The translations under genes and the position numbers were made by a program. A stretch of 24,554 nucleotides of DNA from contig JAEZCZ010000062.1 in the NCBI GenBank assembly GCA_023433305.1, positions 1 through 24,554 on the forward strand. The letters run 5' to 3'. Origin of the DNA: Pseudomonadota bacterium. Lineage in GTDB: Bacteria > Pseudomonadota > Alphaproteobacteria > Sphingomonadales > Sphingomonadaceae. Shown here piece by piece: positions 9,278-17,252 of this stretch. Position 1 is the stretch's first letter; every line of letters starts with the position of its first letter. The notes beneath the pieces are model-generated. The model saw only the letters and a list, made by a program, of their open reading frames with translations, made no database searches and had not been told where the DNA came from.

Positions 9278-10071
9278 ACGATTTCCTCAATCAACTGGCG
9301 TTCGGCTGGTACCCCTACCTGGCGGTGACGGTGCTCGTGGTCGGCAGCATCCTGCGCTTCGATGCGAGCCAGTACAGCTGGCGCGCGCAGTCGAGCCAGT
9401 TCCTGCGGCGCAAGCAGATGATGATCGGGTCGAATCTGTTCCACATGGGCATACTGGTCCTGCTGGTCGGACATTTCGTCGGCCTGCTGACGCCGGTGAC
9501 CGTGATCGACACCCTGGGGATCGGACACGGCTTCAAACAGCTCGCGGCGCTCGTCGTCGGCGGCCTAGCCGGCGTCGCGGCCTGGATCGGCTGCACGCTG
9601 CTGTTGCACCGAAGGCTGCTCGATCCACGCATCCGCCGGAGTTCGTCGTGGGGCGATATCCTCGTGCTGGTGCTGCTGTGGCTGCAGATCACGCTGGGCC
9701 TCCTGACGACCTACTGGACAATCCAGCACCTCGACGGCAGCGAGATGCTCCGCTTCATGAGCTGGGCCCAAGGGGTCCTCACCCTCAACCCCGACGCGCC
9801 GGCGCAAATTCGCGAGGTCGCGCTTGTCTACAAGCTCCACATCGTGCTCGGCCTGACACTGTTCCTGATCACGCCGTTCACGAGACTGGTGCATATCTGG
9901 AGCGCGCCGATCTGGTACCTGCTGCGGCCGGGCTTTCAGATCGTCCGCTCGCGCTCGTCGAAGAAGAGCAGGGCCTATTCGCCCACACAGGGCCCTGCAG
10001 GCACCGCGCCGAGCTATGGCGGCACCACGGTGCTGCGGCAGATGGCCGAAAGCGGACAGGAGGGGGCATGA
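9274..10071 (+). CDS. narI: Respiratory nitrate reductase gamma subunit (cytochrome b)
   Basis: A 265-residue membrane subunit with about five transmembrane helices that oxidises quinol and holds two b haems, passing electrons to NarH. Haem-ligand candidates are His57 (NLFHMG) and His67 (VGHF) in one helix, and the His of YKLHIVLG and TRLVHIW in later helices, the expected NarI pattern. AGGAGG lies 7 nt before ATG 9274, which overlaps the narJ stop. The hydrophilic C-terminal tail after the last helix is longer than in E. coli NarI (225 aa). The stop overlaps the next gene (ATGA). Confidence 0.98.
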   Translation: MNDFLNQLAFGWYPYLAVTVLVVGSILRFDASQYSWRAQSSQFLRRKQMMIGSNLFHMGILVLLVGHFVGLLTPVTVIDTLGIGHGFKQLAALVVGGLAGVAAWIGCTLLLHRRLLDPRIRRSSSWGDILVLVLLWLQITLGLLTTYWTIQHLDGSEMLRFMSWAQGVLTLNPDAPAQIREVALVYKLHIVLGLTLFLITPFTRLVHIWSAPIWYLLRPGFQIVRSRSSKKSRAYSPTQGPAGTAPSYGGTTVLRQMAESGQEGA

Positions 10072-10979
10072 CGCGCAAGCTCGACGTCATCAACCTCGGC
10101 GATCCCGCGGCGCGCCCAGCGCCGGTCATGCCCAGCGCCTGCGAAAGCGGCGGATGCGGCGGCCCCGAGCCGATGCTTCCGCCACCGCCCAGCTTCGGCG
10201 AGGTGCGGGTCAACGGAGTGGAGATCACCCCCGAAGCGATCGCCGAGGAAATCCAGCATCATCCCGCGCCCGATGCCGAGACCGCCTGGGTCGAGGCGGC
10301 CCGCGCACTCGCCGTGCGCGAGCTGCTGCTTCAGGAAGCCGGGCGCCTCGGCTTCTCGGCGCATCCGGAAAAGGACGACAGCGGCCGTATCGAGGCCGAC
10401 GACGACGCGGTGGTGCGGCTGCTCCTCGAGCAGGAGGTCGAGCCTGCCGAGGCCGGACCGGAGGAATGCCGCCGCTACTACGAGGCCAACGAGGCGCGCT
10501 TTCGTACGCCCGAATTGTTCGAGGCTGGGCACATTCTGATTGAGCCCGAGGGGGACGACGAGGCGGCGTGGCTCGCGGCCGAGGCACGCGCGCGCGCCAT
10601 CGCCGAGGAAGTCGGCGACAGCGCGGAGCGGTTCGCCAAGGCGGCGCGGGCCTTTTCGGGATGCGCCTCCGCGCAACAGGACGGCACGCTCGGCCAGATC
10701 CGGCGCGGCGAGCTGGTGCCGCAAGTGCAGGCCGGCATCGAGGCCCTCGATGAGGGCACGACCGGACGCGAGCCGATCCGTTCGCGGTTCGGCTGGCATG
10801 TCCTGCGCCTGCAACGCCGCATTCCGGGCCGCACGCTGCCCTTCGAGATGGTCGAGCCGAAAATCCGCGACATGCTCGAGGCGCGCAGCTGGTCGGTTGC
10901 GGCGACGCGCTACATCGCTTCCCTGGCCCAAGCGGGCGTCGTCGAAGGCGTGCTGATCCAGCCGGATTCCGCTCAATGA
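10068..10979 (+). CDS. PpiC-type (parvulin) peptidyl-prolyl isomerase of the nar operon
   Basis: A 303-residue protein without a signal peptide, so probably cytoplasmic. The parvulin-like domain spans roughly residues 145–245 (FRTPELFEAGHILIEP … FSGCAS … DGTLGQIRRGELVPQ … SRFGWHVLRL), preceded by a helical SurA/NifM-like N-terminal region. Near the N-terminus is a Cys25-x4-Cys30 pair in SACESGGCGG. A PpiC-type gene directly after narI is also known in Pseudomonas aeruginosa (recalled, not searched), so a role in folding nitrate reductase is likely but inferred. AGGAGG precedes the ATG, which overlaps the narI stop. Its own stop overlaps the next gene. Confidence 0.9.
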   Translation: MTRKLDVINLGDPAARPAPVMPSACESGGCGGPEPMLPPPPSFGEVRVNGVEITPEAIAEEIQHHPAPDAETAWVEAARALAVRELLLQEAGRLGFSAHPEKDDSGRIEADDDAVVRLLLEQEVEPAEAGPEECRRYYEANEARFRTPELFEAGHILIEPEGDDEAAWLAAEARARAIAEEVGDSAERFAKAARAFSGCASAQQDGTLGQIRRGELVPQVQAGIEALDEGTTGREPIRSRFGWHVLRLQRRIPGRTLPFEMVEPKIRDMLEARSWSVAATRYIASLAQAGVVEGVLIQPDSAQ

Positions 10980-11308
10980 CGCTCGGGGACATCCTTGCCG
11001 CCGCGCGCAATTCGTCGGGCCGCTTCCAGGGCTGGCTCACCGCCTCCGATCCGGAGCTCGCCGCGCAAGTCGCCGAACGGGCCGCTGCCGACGGTGTAGG
11101 GCCTGCTTCATATGTCCGCGCCGCCGTCGCCGGGTTCGCGTCGCGCGCCAGCGAGGAAGACTGGGCCACGCTCACTTCGAGCATGCGCGACACCGACGAT
11201 CCCGGTACGACATGCCTGCTGGCCATGGTGCATTGGCGCCTCACCGCGCCCGATTGCGGATGCCATGGGAGCGGTGGGGCCGCAGCGGAGGAAAGGAACG
11301 TCCGATGA
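10976..11308 (+). CDS. Unknown 110-aa protein with C-terminal CxCH motif, nar operon
   Basis: I do not recognise this family. The protein is soluble and Ala-rich with several predicted helices, and no signal peptide or membrane segment. Its tail holds Cys80, then Cys94-Gly-Cys96-His97 (DCGCHGSG), a possible metal-binding group. ATG at 10976 overlaps the ppiC stop (ATGA) and has no Shine–Dalgarno, so translation probably depends on coupling. Its stop overlaps the next small gene. Position and coupling argue for a real gene tied to nitrate reductase, perhaps in assembly or cofactor handling, but the function is not visible. Confidence 0.75.
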   Translation: MTLGDILAAARNSSGRFQGWLTASDPELAAQVAERAAADGVGPASYVRAAVAGFASRASEEDWATLTSSMRDTDDPGTTCLLAMVHWRLTAPDCGCHGSGGAAAEERNVR

Positions 11309-11517
11309 CCGAAACCGAGCGCGACACACCTGTCGAAGCCCCGCTGAACGCGGCGCTCAAGCCGACCAACGAAACGGTCTACGACACCACCCGCGTCACT
11401 CCGGCGCCGATCGACACCGCGTCGGCCAAGAAGGGCGAAGGCGAAGGCTGGCCGTGGATCTGGCTGGTCATCGTGATCGTCTGCGTGCTGGTGACGATCT
11501 ACCTGCTGGTCGGATAG
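11305..11517 (+). CDS. Unknown 70-aa single-pass membrane protein, nar operon
   Basis: A small protein with a hydrophilic Thr/Pro/Glu-rich N-terminal part (residues 1–46) and one hydrophobic segment from WPWIWLVIVIVCVLVTIYLL to the C-terminus. It looks like a tail-anchored or single-span inner-membrane peptide. There is no signal-peptide cleavage site. The start is supported by an ATGA overlap with the previous gene and a strong GGAGGAAAGGA 7–8 nt upstream. It is the last gene of the operon. By position it may stabilise or recruit the NarGHI/NarK membrane complex, but that is inference; the family is not recognised. Confidence 0.75.
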   Translation: MTETERDTPVEAPLNAALKPTNETVYDTTRVTPAPIDTASAKKGEGEGWPWIWLVIVIVCVLVTIYLLVG

Positions 11518-11531
11518 ACCGACGGCCGCCC

Positions 11532-11544
11532 GCGCGTATCGCGC
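11532..11544. terminator. Short GC hairpin between convergent genes (weak candidate)
   Basis: GCGCG-TAT-CGCGC forms a 5-bp stem in the 27 bp separating the end of the nitrate operon from the convergent MarR-family gene. No T-run follows on either strand, so it is only a weak candidate terminator. Confidence 0.25.
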
Positions 11545-12036
11545 CTATCGGTGGATCTTCCTCAGCAGGCTGCGGAGGGTTTCCACTTCCGCCTCGCTCA
11601 GATCGGCCACCAGGGCGACGTCGGCCTTGCGCACGCATTGGCGCAGCCGTTCGAGCTCCTGCTCGCCATGCGGCGTGATGTAGACCCCGCTCAGCCGCCG
11701 ATCCCCGGCGACCTTGCGCCGCTCGACGCAGCCGCGCTCTTCCCAGAAGTCGACCGCCAGCGTGGTCGCCGGGCGGGTCAGCGCCAGCGCGGCGGCGAGC
11801 TGGGTCTGCTGCATGCCAGGATTGCGGCTGATGACTTCGAGCGTCGAGAACCGGTGGGGGGTCACCCCCGCCTCGAACTCGCGCGATAGCAGGCTATGCC
11901 CGAGCACCCACGCCAGCTTGAGCGAGAACCCGGTCAATTCTGTGAGCAGCCCGTAATCGACCTCGCCTTGCGTGAAGGAAGGGGTCCGGTGCCGCACTTC
12001 CAGCAGGGGGTCCGGCGCGCTCGTCTGGCTGTCCAT
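11545..12036 (-). CDS. MarR-family transcriptional regulator
   Basis: A 163-residue DNA-binding protein. The winged helix-turn-helix lies near residues 60–130: GMQQTQLAAALALTRPATTL is the HTH, and AGDRRLSGVYITPHG is the conserved wing. Helical ends would form the dimer interface. ATG at 12036 is chosen because upstream in-frame codons (from a TTG at 12090) encode a basic, poorly conserved-looking extension. The gene diverges from the TonB receptor/aldehyde dehydrogenase/pobA run, with a perfect palindrome in between. It is probably a ligand-released repressor of that run and of itself. The effector (an aromatic acid or aldehyde) is inferred. Confidence 0.9.
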   Translation of the reverse strand: MDSQTSAPDPLLEVRHRTPSFTQGEVDYGLLTELTGFSLKLAWVLGHSLLSREFEAGVTPHRFSTLEVISRNPGMQQTQLAAALALTRPATTLAVDFWEERGCVERRKVAGDRRLSGVYITPHGEQELERLRQCVRKADVALVADLSEAEVETLRSLLRKIHR

Positions 12037-12083
12037 GCCGGTTTGATGCCTACTCCGCGCGCGGGTGACAAGCCATGCAGTTA

Positions 12084-12112
12084 TTGCCAATGAAAGTTAT
12101 CGGCGATAACAG
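12084..12112 (+). promoter_or_regulatory. Candidate promoter of the TonB receptor–pobA run
   Basis: TTGCCA at 12084–12089 matches the -35 consensus at five of six positions. After 17 bp comes TAACAG (12107–12112), a weak -10. The palindrome at 12096–12110 fills the spacer and the -10, so a bound MarR dimer would block polymerase. This rests on consensus matching only. Confidence 0.35.
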
Positions 12113-12119
12113 CCTTTCA
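12091..12119. promoter_or_regulatory. Palindromic MarR-type operator
   Basis: GTTATCG-G-CGATAAC (12096–12110) is a perfect inverted repeat with 7-bp arms and a 1-bp centre. A second, outer pair, TGAAAG (12091–12096) and CTTTCA (12114–12119), brackets it. It lies 55 bp from the MarR start and 26 bp from the receptor start. Size, symmetry and divergent placement fit MarR-family operators. Confidence 0.6.
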
Positions 12120-12144
12120 AAATCACAGCCGTGGGGGAATTAAA

Positions 12145-14565
12145 ATGAGAGTCGAGGAGATGACGCGCGTCGTGAGGATCAACCGGCAGCGGCTCCTTCC
12201 GGGCAGCGCGATCGTGGCCGGCGCCTTGCTGGCCATCGCCGGCGCGCCTGCCGCCGCCCAGGACGCGGCGACCACCGCCGCCGAAGAGGCCGACGACGAG
12301 CAGGGCAATGCCATCCTCGTCACCGCGCGCCGGCGCGAGGAATCGCTCCAGGAAACGCCGATCGCGATCTCCGCGTTCAGCGCCGAAACGCTCGAGCAGC
12401 GCCAGATCGTGCAGACGCAGGATCTCGAACGGATCACGCCCAGCCTGCAGTTCAAGCCGGCCGGCCAGCTCTCGGGCAACACCGCCGCCTCGGTCGTGTT
12501 CATCCGCGGCATCGGCCAGCTCGATCCGACCGCGGCGGTCGATCCCGGCGTCGGCGTCTACATCGACGAAGTCTATGTCGGCCGCTCGGTCGGCGGCACG
12601 CTCGAGTTCGGCGACATCGCCAGCGTCGAGGTGCTGCGCGGGCCGCAGGGCACGCTGTTCGGCCGCAACACGATCGGCGGCGCGATCCTGGTCCGCACCC
12701 GCGAGCCCGAGATCGGCGAGTTCTCGGGCAGGGCCCGCATGCGCATCGGCAGCTACGACCTGTTCGAAGGCTTCGCCGCGCTCAACGTCCCCATCGCCAG
12801 CACCGCCGCCGCCCGCGTCTCGGGCGGGTTCCGCAAGCGCGACGGCTATGTCGTGCGCGCCTTCGACGGGCTGGACCTCGGCAACGAGGACGTGGTCACG
12901 CTCAATGCCGCCTTGCGCTGGGAGCCCACGCCCACGCTCGGCATCTCGCTGCGCGCCGACTACACCAAGCGCGACGAGAACGGCGCGCCGTTCACTTTCG
13001 CCGGCATCAACGAGAACGCGCCCGTTCCCGCGATCGTCAGCGTGGCCGCGGGCTGCCCGGGTGCGACGATCCCGTTCGCCCCGCTCACGCCGGGTGATCC
13101 GCGCTTCGGCGCGCCCAACGTCCCGCTGATCGACGACGCCCGCTGCGCCAACGACTTCCAGGCGCTCGGCAACTTCGTCAACGGCGGCACGGCCGACGTG
13201 CTCAGCACTTCGGAAGTCTGGGGCGTGTCGGGCACCGCCACCTACGACGTCACCGACAGCCTCACCTTCAAGAGCATCACCGCCTACCGCTCGACCGAAT
13301 CGCGCGGCATCCGCGATGCCGACAACACGCCGTTCGTGATCATCACCACCGATGTCGGCGCGGAATCGACGCAGTTCAGCCAGGAAGTGCAGCTGCAATA
13401 CGATCGCGGCATCGTCAGCGCCATCGTCGGCGCCTACTACTTCGACGAGGATACCGACGAACGCGCCACGGTTCCGCTGGCCTTCCCGCCATCGCCTCCG
13501 GTGATCGGCTCGCTCCTCGCGGGCGGCCCGGGCTCGCGCGACCTGCAGTTCTCGGATCTCGAAACCCGCTCGCTGGCGGCATTCGGCGAAATCTCGGTCG
13601 AGCCGATCGACGGCCTCGAGCTCAGCGGCGGCCTTCGCTACACGGAGGATCGCAAGACTTTCCAGGGCACGGTGATGAACCTGTTCCCCGAAACCCTGCC
13701 CGATCCCGATCCACTGCCCACCACGGCGATCCCGGAAGGCGGGCCGCTGTTCATCTACAATCGCCCGTTCCGCGACACCTTCTCGGCGCTGACCGGCTCC
13801 GCCAGCGTCCGCTACGCGTTCACCGACTGGCTGAACGGCTATGTCTCATACGCACGCAGCTTCAAGTCGGGCGGGTTCAACACCCGCTACAACGCGCCGC
13901 CGCCGGGCTTCGTGCCGGTGCCGTTCGAGGAAGAGACCGTCGATTCCTACGAAGTCGGCGCCAAGATGGACTTCGGTGATTTCCGCCTGAACATGGCGGC
14001 GTTCCGCGCGGACTACACCGACATCCAGCTCGTCTTCCGCCAGGGCGTCGTGCCGTTGCTATTCAACGCCGGCGAGGCCCGGATCAAGGGCTTCGAGGCG
14101 GAAGCGAGCTATCGCCCGTTCGGCGGCCTGGTCCTCGACGCGGGTATCAGCATCCTCGATGACGAGATCCGCTCGATCACTCCTGTGCCCGGCGCGACGG
14201 CGACGGTGGCGCCCGGCGACGACCTGCCGCTGACGCCGTCGTTCCAGGGCAACTTCTCGATCGGTTACGAGATTGCGCTCGACGATCGCTTCACGGTGAC
14301 GCCGCGGTTCAACGGCAGCTATTCGTCGCGCGTCGTGTTCATCACCGGCAGCGTGCCGATCATCGAGCAGGACGCCTACTTCGTCGGTGACGCCTCGATC
14401 GAGTTCGGCGTGGACGATCGCTGGAAGATCACCACCGGCATCAGCAACCTGTTCGACGAAGAGTACCTGATCCAGGGCAACGCCTCGCTTGGCACGCTCG
14501 GTTATGCCGAACGCATTTTCGCCAGGCCGCGAACTTGGTACGTTCAGGCGTCGGTCGAGTTCTAA
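12145..14565 (+). CDS. TonB-dependent outer-membrane receptor
   Basis: An 806-residue receptor. A signal peptide ends near residue 38 (AGAPAAAQ). The TonB box (NAILVTARRRE) follows, then a plug domain at about residues 60–180 (SVVFIRGIG, VYIDEVYVGRS, VEVLRGPQGTLFGRNTIGGAI) and a 22-strand barrel ending in VQASVEF with terminal Phe. GGGGGA lies 6 nt before ATG 12145; ATG 12160 is an alternative. It is first in a run with aldehyde dehydrogenase and pobA, so it probably imports an aromatic compound or lignin-related substrate. Sphingomonads are known to use such receptors for lignin-derived aromatics. The substrate is inferred from neighbours, since this fold does not reveal it. Confidence 0.94.
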   Translation: MRVEEMTRVVRINRQRLLPGSAIVAGALLAIAGAPAAAQDAATTAAEEADDEQGNAILVTARRREESLQETPIAISAFSAETLEQRQIVQTQDLERITPSLQFKPAGQLSGNTAASVVFIRGIGQLDPTAAVDPGVGVYIDEVYVGRSVGGTLEFGDIASVEVLRGPQGTLFGRNTIGGAILVRTREPEIGEFSGRARMRIGSYDLFEGFAALNVPIASTAAARVSGGFRKRDGYVVRAFDGLDLGNEDVVTLNAALRWEPTPTLGISLRADYTKRDENGAPFTFAGINENAPVPAIVSVAAGCPGATIPFAPLTPGDPRFGAPNVPLIDDARCANDFQALGNFVNGGTADVLSTSEVWGVSGTATYDVTDSLTFKSITAYRSTESRGIRDADNTPFVIITTDVGAESTQFSQEVQLQYDRGIVSAIVGAYYFDEDTDERATVPLAFPPSPPVIGSLLAGGPGSRDLQFSDLETRSLAAFGEISVEPIDGLELSGGLRYTEDRKTFQGTVMNLFPETLPDPDPLPTTAIPEGGPLFIYNRPFRDTFSALTGSASVRYAFTDWLNGYVSYARSFKSGGFNTRYNAPPPGFVPVPFEEETVDSYEVGAKMDFGDFRLNMAAFRADYTDIQLVFRQGVVPLLFNAGEARIKGFEAEASYRPFGGLVLDAGISILDDEIRSITPVPGATATVAPGDDLPLTPSFQGNFSIGYEIALDDRFTVTPRFNGSYSSRVVFITGSVPIIEQDAYFVGDASIEFGVDDRWKITTGISNLFDEEYLIQGNASLGTLGYAERIFARPRTWYVQASVEF

Positions 14566-14611
14566 CGGAGTCGGCCACCCCCCAACGCGCGAACGAAAAC
14601 GAGAGAGGTCC

Positions 14612-16009
14612 ATGAAGTTCACCCGCATCAATCCCGTCACCGGAGCGACCGCTTCGGAATCCGAGGCCATGAAGGCGGCGGACGTGCCCGCCGTTGCGGC
14701 GCGCGCCGCGGCTGCCTTCCCGGCCTGGTCGGCCATGGGGCCGAACGCGCGTCGGGCGGTCCTCACTAAAGCGGCCGCCGCGCTCGAGGCGCGCAAGGAC
14801 CAGTTCGTCGATGCGATGATGGGTGAAATTGGTGCCACCGCCGGCTGGGCGATGTTCAATCTCGGTCTGGCCGCGAGCATGGTCCGCGAAGCGGCCTCTC
14901 TCACCACGCAGATCTCGGGCGAGGTCATCCCGTCCGATAAGCCTGGAACCCTGGCGATGGCGCTGCGCGAGCCGGTCGGCGTGATCCTCGGCATCGCGCC
15001 GTGGAATGCCCCGATCATCCTCGGAGTGCGCGCCATCGCTGTACCGCTCGCCTGCGGCAACGCCGTGATCCTCAAGGCCAGCGAGAACTGCCCGCGCACC
15101 CACTCGCTGATCATCGAGGCTTTCGCCGAGGCAGGGTTCCCCGAAGGCACGGTCAACATCGTCACCAATGCGCCCGAGGATGCCGCCGAAGTGGTCGGTG
15201 CGCTCATCGATGCGCCCGAAGTGCGCCGCATCAACTTCACCGGCTCCACCAAGGTCGGCAAGATCATCGCCAAGCGCGCGGCCGAGCATCTCAAGCCCGT
15301 GCTGCTCGAGCTCGGCGGCAAGGCGCCGCTGGTCGTGCTCGAAGACGCCGATCTCGACGAGGCGGTCAAGGCCGCCGCGTTCGGTGCGTTCATGAACCAG
15401 GGCCAGATCTGCATGTCGACCGAGCGGATCATCGTGGTCGACGCGGTGGCGGACGAATTCGCCGCCAGGTTCAAGGAAAAGGTCGGCGGCATGGCCGTCG
15501 GCGATCCGCGCGAAGGCAACACCCCGCTCGGCGCGGTGGTCGATCAGCGGACCGTCGATTGCGTCAGCTCGCTGATTCAGGACGCGCTCGGAAAGGGTGC
15601 CGAGCAACTCGTCGGCGGCGATGCCAACGGCGTGCTCATGCCTGCGCACGTCATCGACAAGGTCACGCCGGAGATGAACCTGTTCCGCGATGAGAGCTTC
15701 GGCCCCGTCGTCGCCATCACCCGCGCGCGCGACGAGGCCCATGCCGTCGAGCTCGCCAACGATACCGAATACGGCCTGTCCGCGTCGGTGTTCACGCGCG
15801 ACATCGCCAAGGGCCTCAAGATCGCGCGGCAGATCCAGTCGGGCATCTGTCACGTCAATGGGCCCACGGTGCACGACGAGGCGCAGATGCCGTTCGGCGG
15901 AATGAAGGCGTCGGGCTACGGTCGCTTCGGCGGCAAGGCCGGAATCGATGCTTTCACGGAATTGCGCTGGATCACGGTCGAAACCGAGCCGGGCCATTAT
16001 CCCATCTGA
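14612..16009 (+). CDS. Aromatic aldehyde dehydrogenase (vanillin/salicylaldehyde/4-hydroxybenzaldehyde type)
   Basis: A 465-residue NAD(P)+-dependent aldehyde dehydrogenase oxidising an aldehyde to its acid. The catalytic triad is visible: Asn132 (APWNAP), Glu233 (LELGGKAP) and Cys267 (NQGQICMSTERI). The sequence resembles salicylaldehyde (NahF/DoxF) and vanillin dehydrogenases as I recall them, for example ISGEVIPSDKPG and CHVNGPTVHDEAQMPFGG. ATG 14612 follows GAGAGAGG, 46 bp after the receptor gene; in-frame codons farther upstream overlap the receptor and look non-coding. With pobA next, 4-hydroxybenzaldehyde to 4-hydroxybenzoate is the most sensible reaction. Vanillin or another benzaldehyde cannot be excluded. 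Confidence 0.93.
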   Translation: MKFTRINPVTGATASESEAMKAADVPAVAARAAAAFPAWSAMGPNARRAVLTKAAAALEARKDQFVDAMMGEIGATAGWAMFNLGLAASMVREAASLTTQISGEVIPSDKPGTLAMALREPVGVILGIAPWNAPIILGVRAIAVPLACGNAVILKASENCPRTHSLIIEAFAEAGFPEGTVNIVTNAPEDAAEVVGALIDAPEVRRINFTGSTKVGKIIAKRAAEHLKPVLLELGGKAPLVVLEDADLDEAVKAAAFGAFMNQGQICMSTERIIVVDAVADEFAARFKEKVGGMAVGDPREGNTPLGAVVDQRTVDCVSSLIQDALGKGAEQLVGGDANGVLMPAHVIDKVTPEMNLFRDESFGPVVAITRARDEAHAVELANDTEYGLSASVFTRDIAKGLKIARQIQSGICHVNGPTVHDEAQMPFGGMKASGYGRFGGKAGIDAFTELRWITVETEPGHYPI

Positions 16010-16057
16010 GGAAGCGCGGCCGCAACGGAGCCGGGCAGGATCGATGGGAATGAGACT

Positions 16058-17224
16058 ATGAAAACACAAGTTTGCATCATCGGCGCCGGCCCGGCCGGCC
16101 TGCTGCTCGGTCATTTGCTGCGCGCCGAGGGCGTCGAGTGCGTCGTGCTGGAACGGCGCACGCCCGACTACGTGCTCGGTCGCATCCGCGCGGGCGTGTT
16201 GGAGCGCATCACGGTGTCGCTGATGGAGCGGCTCGGGCTCGATGCCCGGCTCAAGGCCGAAGGCCTGGTCGAGGAAGGCTTCAACCTCGCCGACGGCGAA
16301 CGGCTGATCCGCATCGACATCGCGAACCTCACTGGCCAGCATGTCGTCGTTTATGGACAGACCGAGGTCACCCGCGACCTGATGGACGCGAGCGAGGAGC
16401 GCGGGCTCGAGGTGATCTACGAGGCCGAGGACGTCGCGCTGCATGACATCGACGGCGATGCCCCCTCGGTCACTTACCGCAAGGACGGTACCGAGCATCG
16501 CATCGAGGCGCGCTTCGTCGCCGGCTGCGACGGGTTTCACGGCCCGAGCCGCCAGGTCGTGCTGTCGCGTGGCACGGAATACCACCGCGAGTACCCGTTC
16601 GGCTGGCTCGGTATCCTCGCGGACGTGCCGCCGTGCCATCACGAGCTGATCTATTCGCATCACGAACGCGGCTTCGCGCTCGCTTCGATGCGCAGCCACA
16701 CCCGCAGCCGCTATTACATCGACGTTCCGCTGACCGAGAAGATCGAGGACTGGAGCGACGATCGCATCTGGGACGAGCTGGCCCGCCGGCTGCCCGACGA
16801 GGCGGCGGCGAAGATCGTGCGCGGCCCGTCGATCGAGAAGTCGATCGCGCCTTTGCGCAGCTACGTCTTCGCCCCGATGCGCCACGGCAACCTGCTGCTG
16901 TGCGGCGACGCGGCGCATATCGTGCCGCCGACCGGGGCCAAGGGGCTCAACCTCGCCGCGAGCGACGTGCACTACGCCGCCGACGCGCTGACCGCCTTCT
17001 TCAAGCGCGGCGAGAACGACGCGATCGCCGGATATGCCGACAAGGCGCTGGCGCGGGTGTGGAAGTCCGAACGGTTTTCGTGGTCGTTGACCCGTTTGAT
17101 GCACCGATTCCCGGACGACGGTCCGTTCGAGCACGCGATGCAGGTCGCCGAGCTCGACTATATCGCCTCGAGCCGCGCCGCGCAGACCAGCATCGCGGAA
17201 AACTACGTCGGCCTGCCGGTTTGA
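16058..17224 (+). CDS. pobA: 4-hydroxybenzoate 3-monooxygenase
   Basis: A 388-residue FAD monooxygenase that converts 4-hydroxybenzoate to protocatechuate using NAD(P)H and O2. It aligns along its length with Pseudomonas PHBH as I recall it. FAD motifs: GAGPAG (N-terminal), AGCDGFHG, and GDAAHIVPPTGAKGLNLAASD. Substrate residues Tyr201, Ser212, Arg214 and Arg220 of that enzyme correspond to Tyr199, Ser210, Arg212 and Arg218 here. The C-terminus keeps IAENYVGLP. The ribosome binding site is weak (GGGAATGAGA). It follows the aldehyde dehydrogenase by 48 bp on the same strand. No PobR of the AraC or IclR type is adjacent; the divergent MarR protein is the likely regulator. Confidence 0.97.
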   Translation: MKTQVCIIGAGPAGLLLGHLLRAEGVECVVLERRTPDYVLGRIRAGVLERITVSLMERLGLDARLKAEGLVEEGFNLADGERLIRIDIANLTGQHVVVYGQTEVTRDLMDASEERGLEVIYEAEDVALHDIDGDAPSVTYRKDGTEHRIEARFVAGCDGFHGPSRQVVLSRGTEYHREYPFGWLGILADVPPCHHELIYSHHERGFALASMRSHTRSRYYIDVPLTEKIEDWSDDRIWDELARRLPDEAAAKIVRGPSIEKSIAPLRSYVFAPMRHGNLLLCGDAAHIVPPTGAKGLNLAASDVHYAADALTAFFKRGENDAIAGYADKALARVWKSERFSWSLTRLMHRFPDDGPFEHAMQVAELDYIASSRAAQTSIAENYVGLPV

Positions 17225-17252
17225 GGTCGTGTCCAGAGGGAGGGGTATGCGA

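Noticed and set aside
12097..13398. - strand 433-codon frame opposite the TonB receptor
   Set aside because: It overlaps the receptor's signal peptide, TonB box and plug motifs, and would also cover the palindromic operator.
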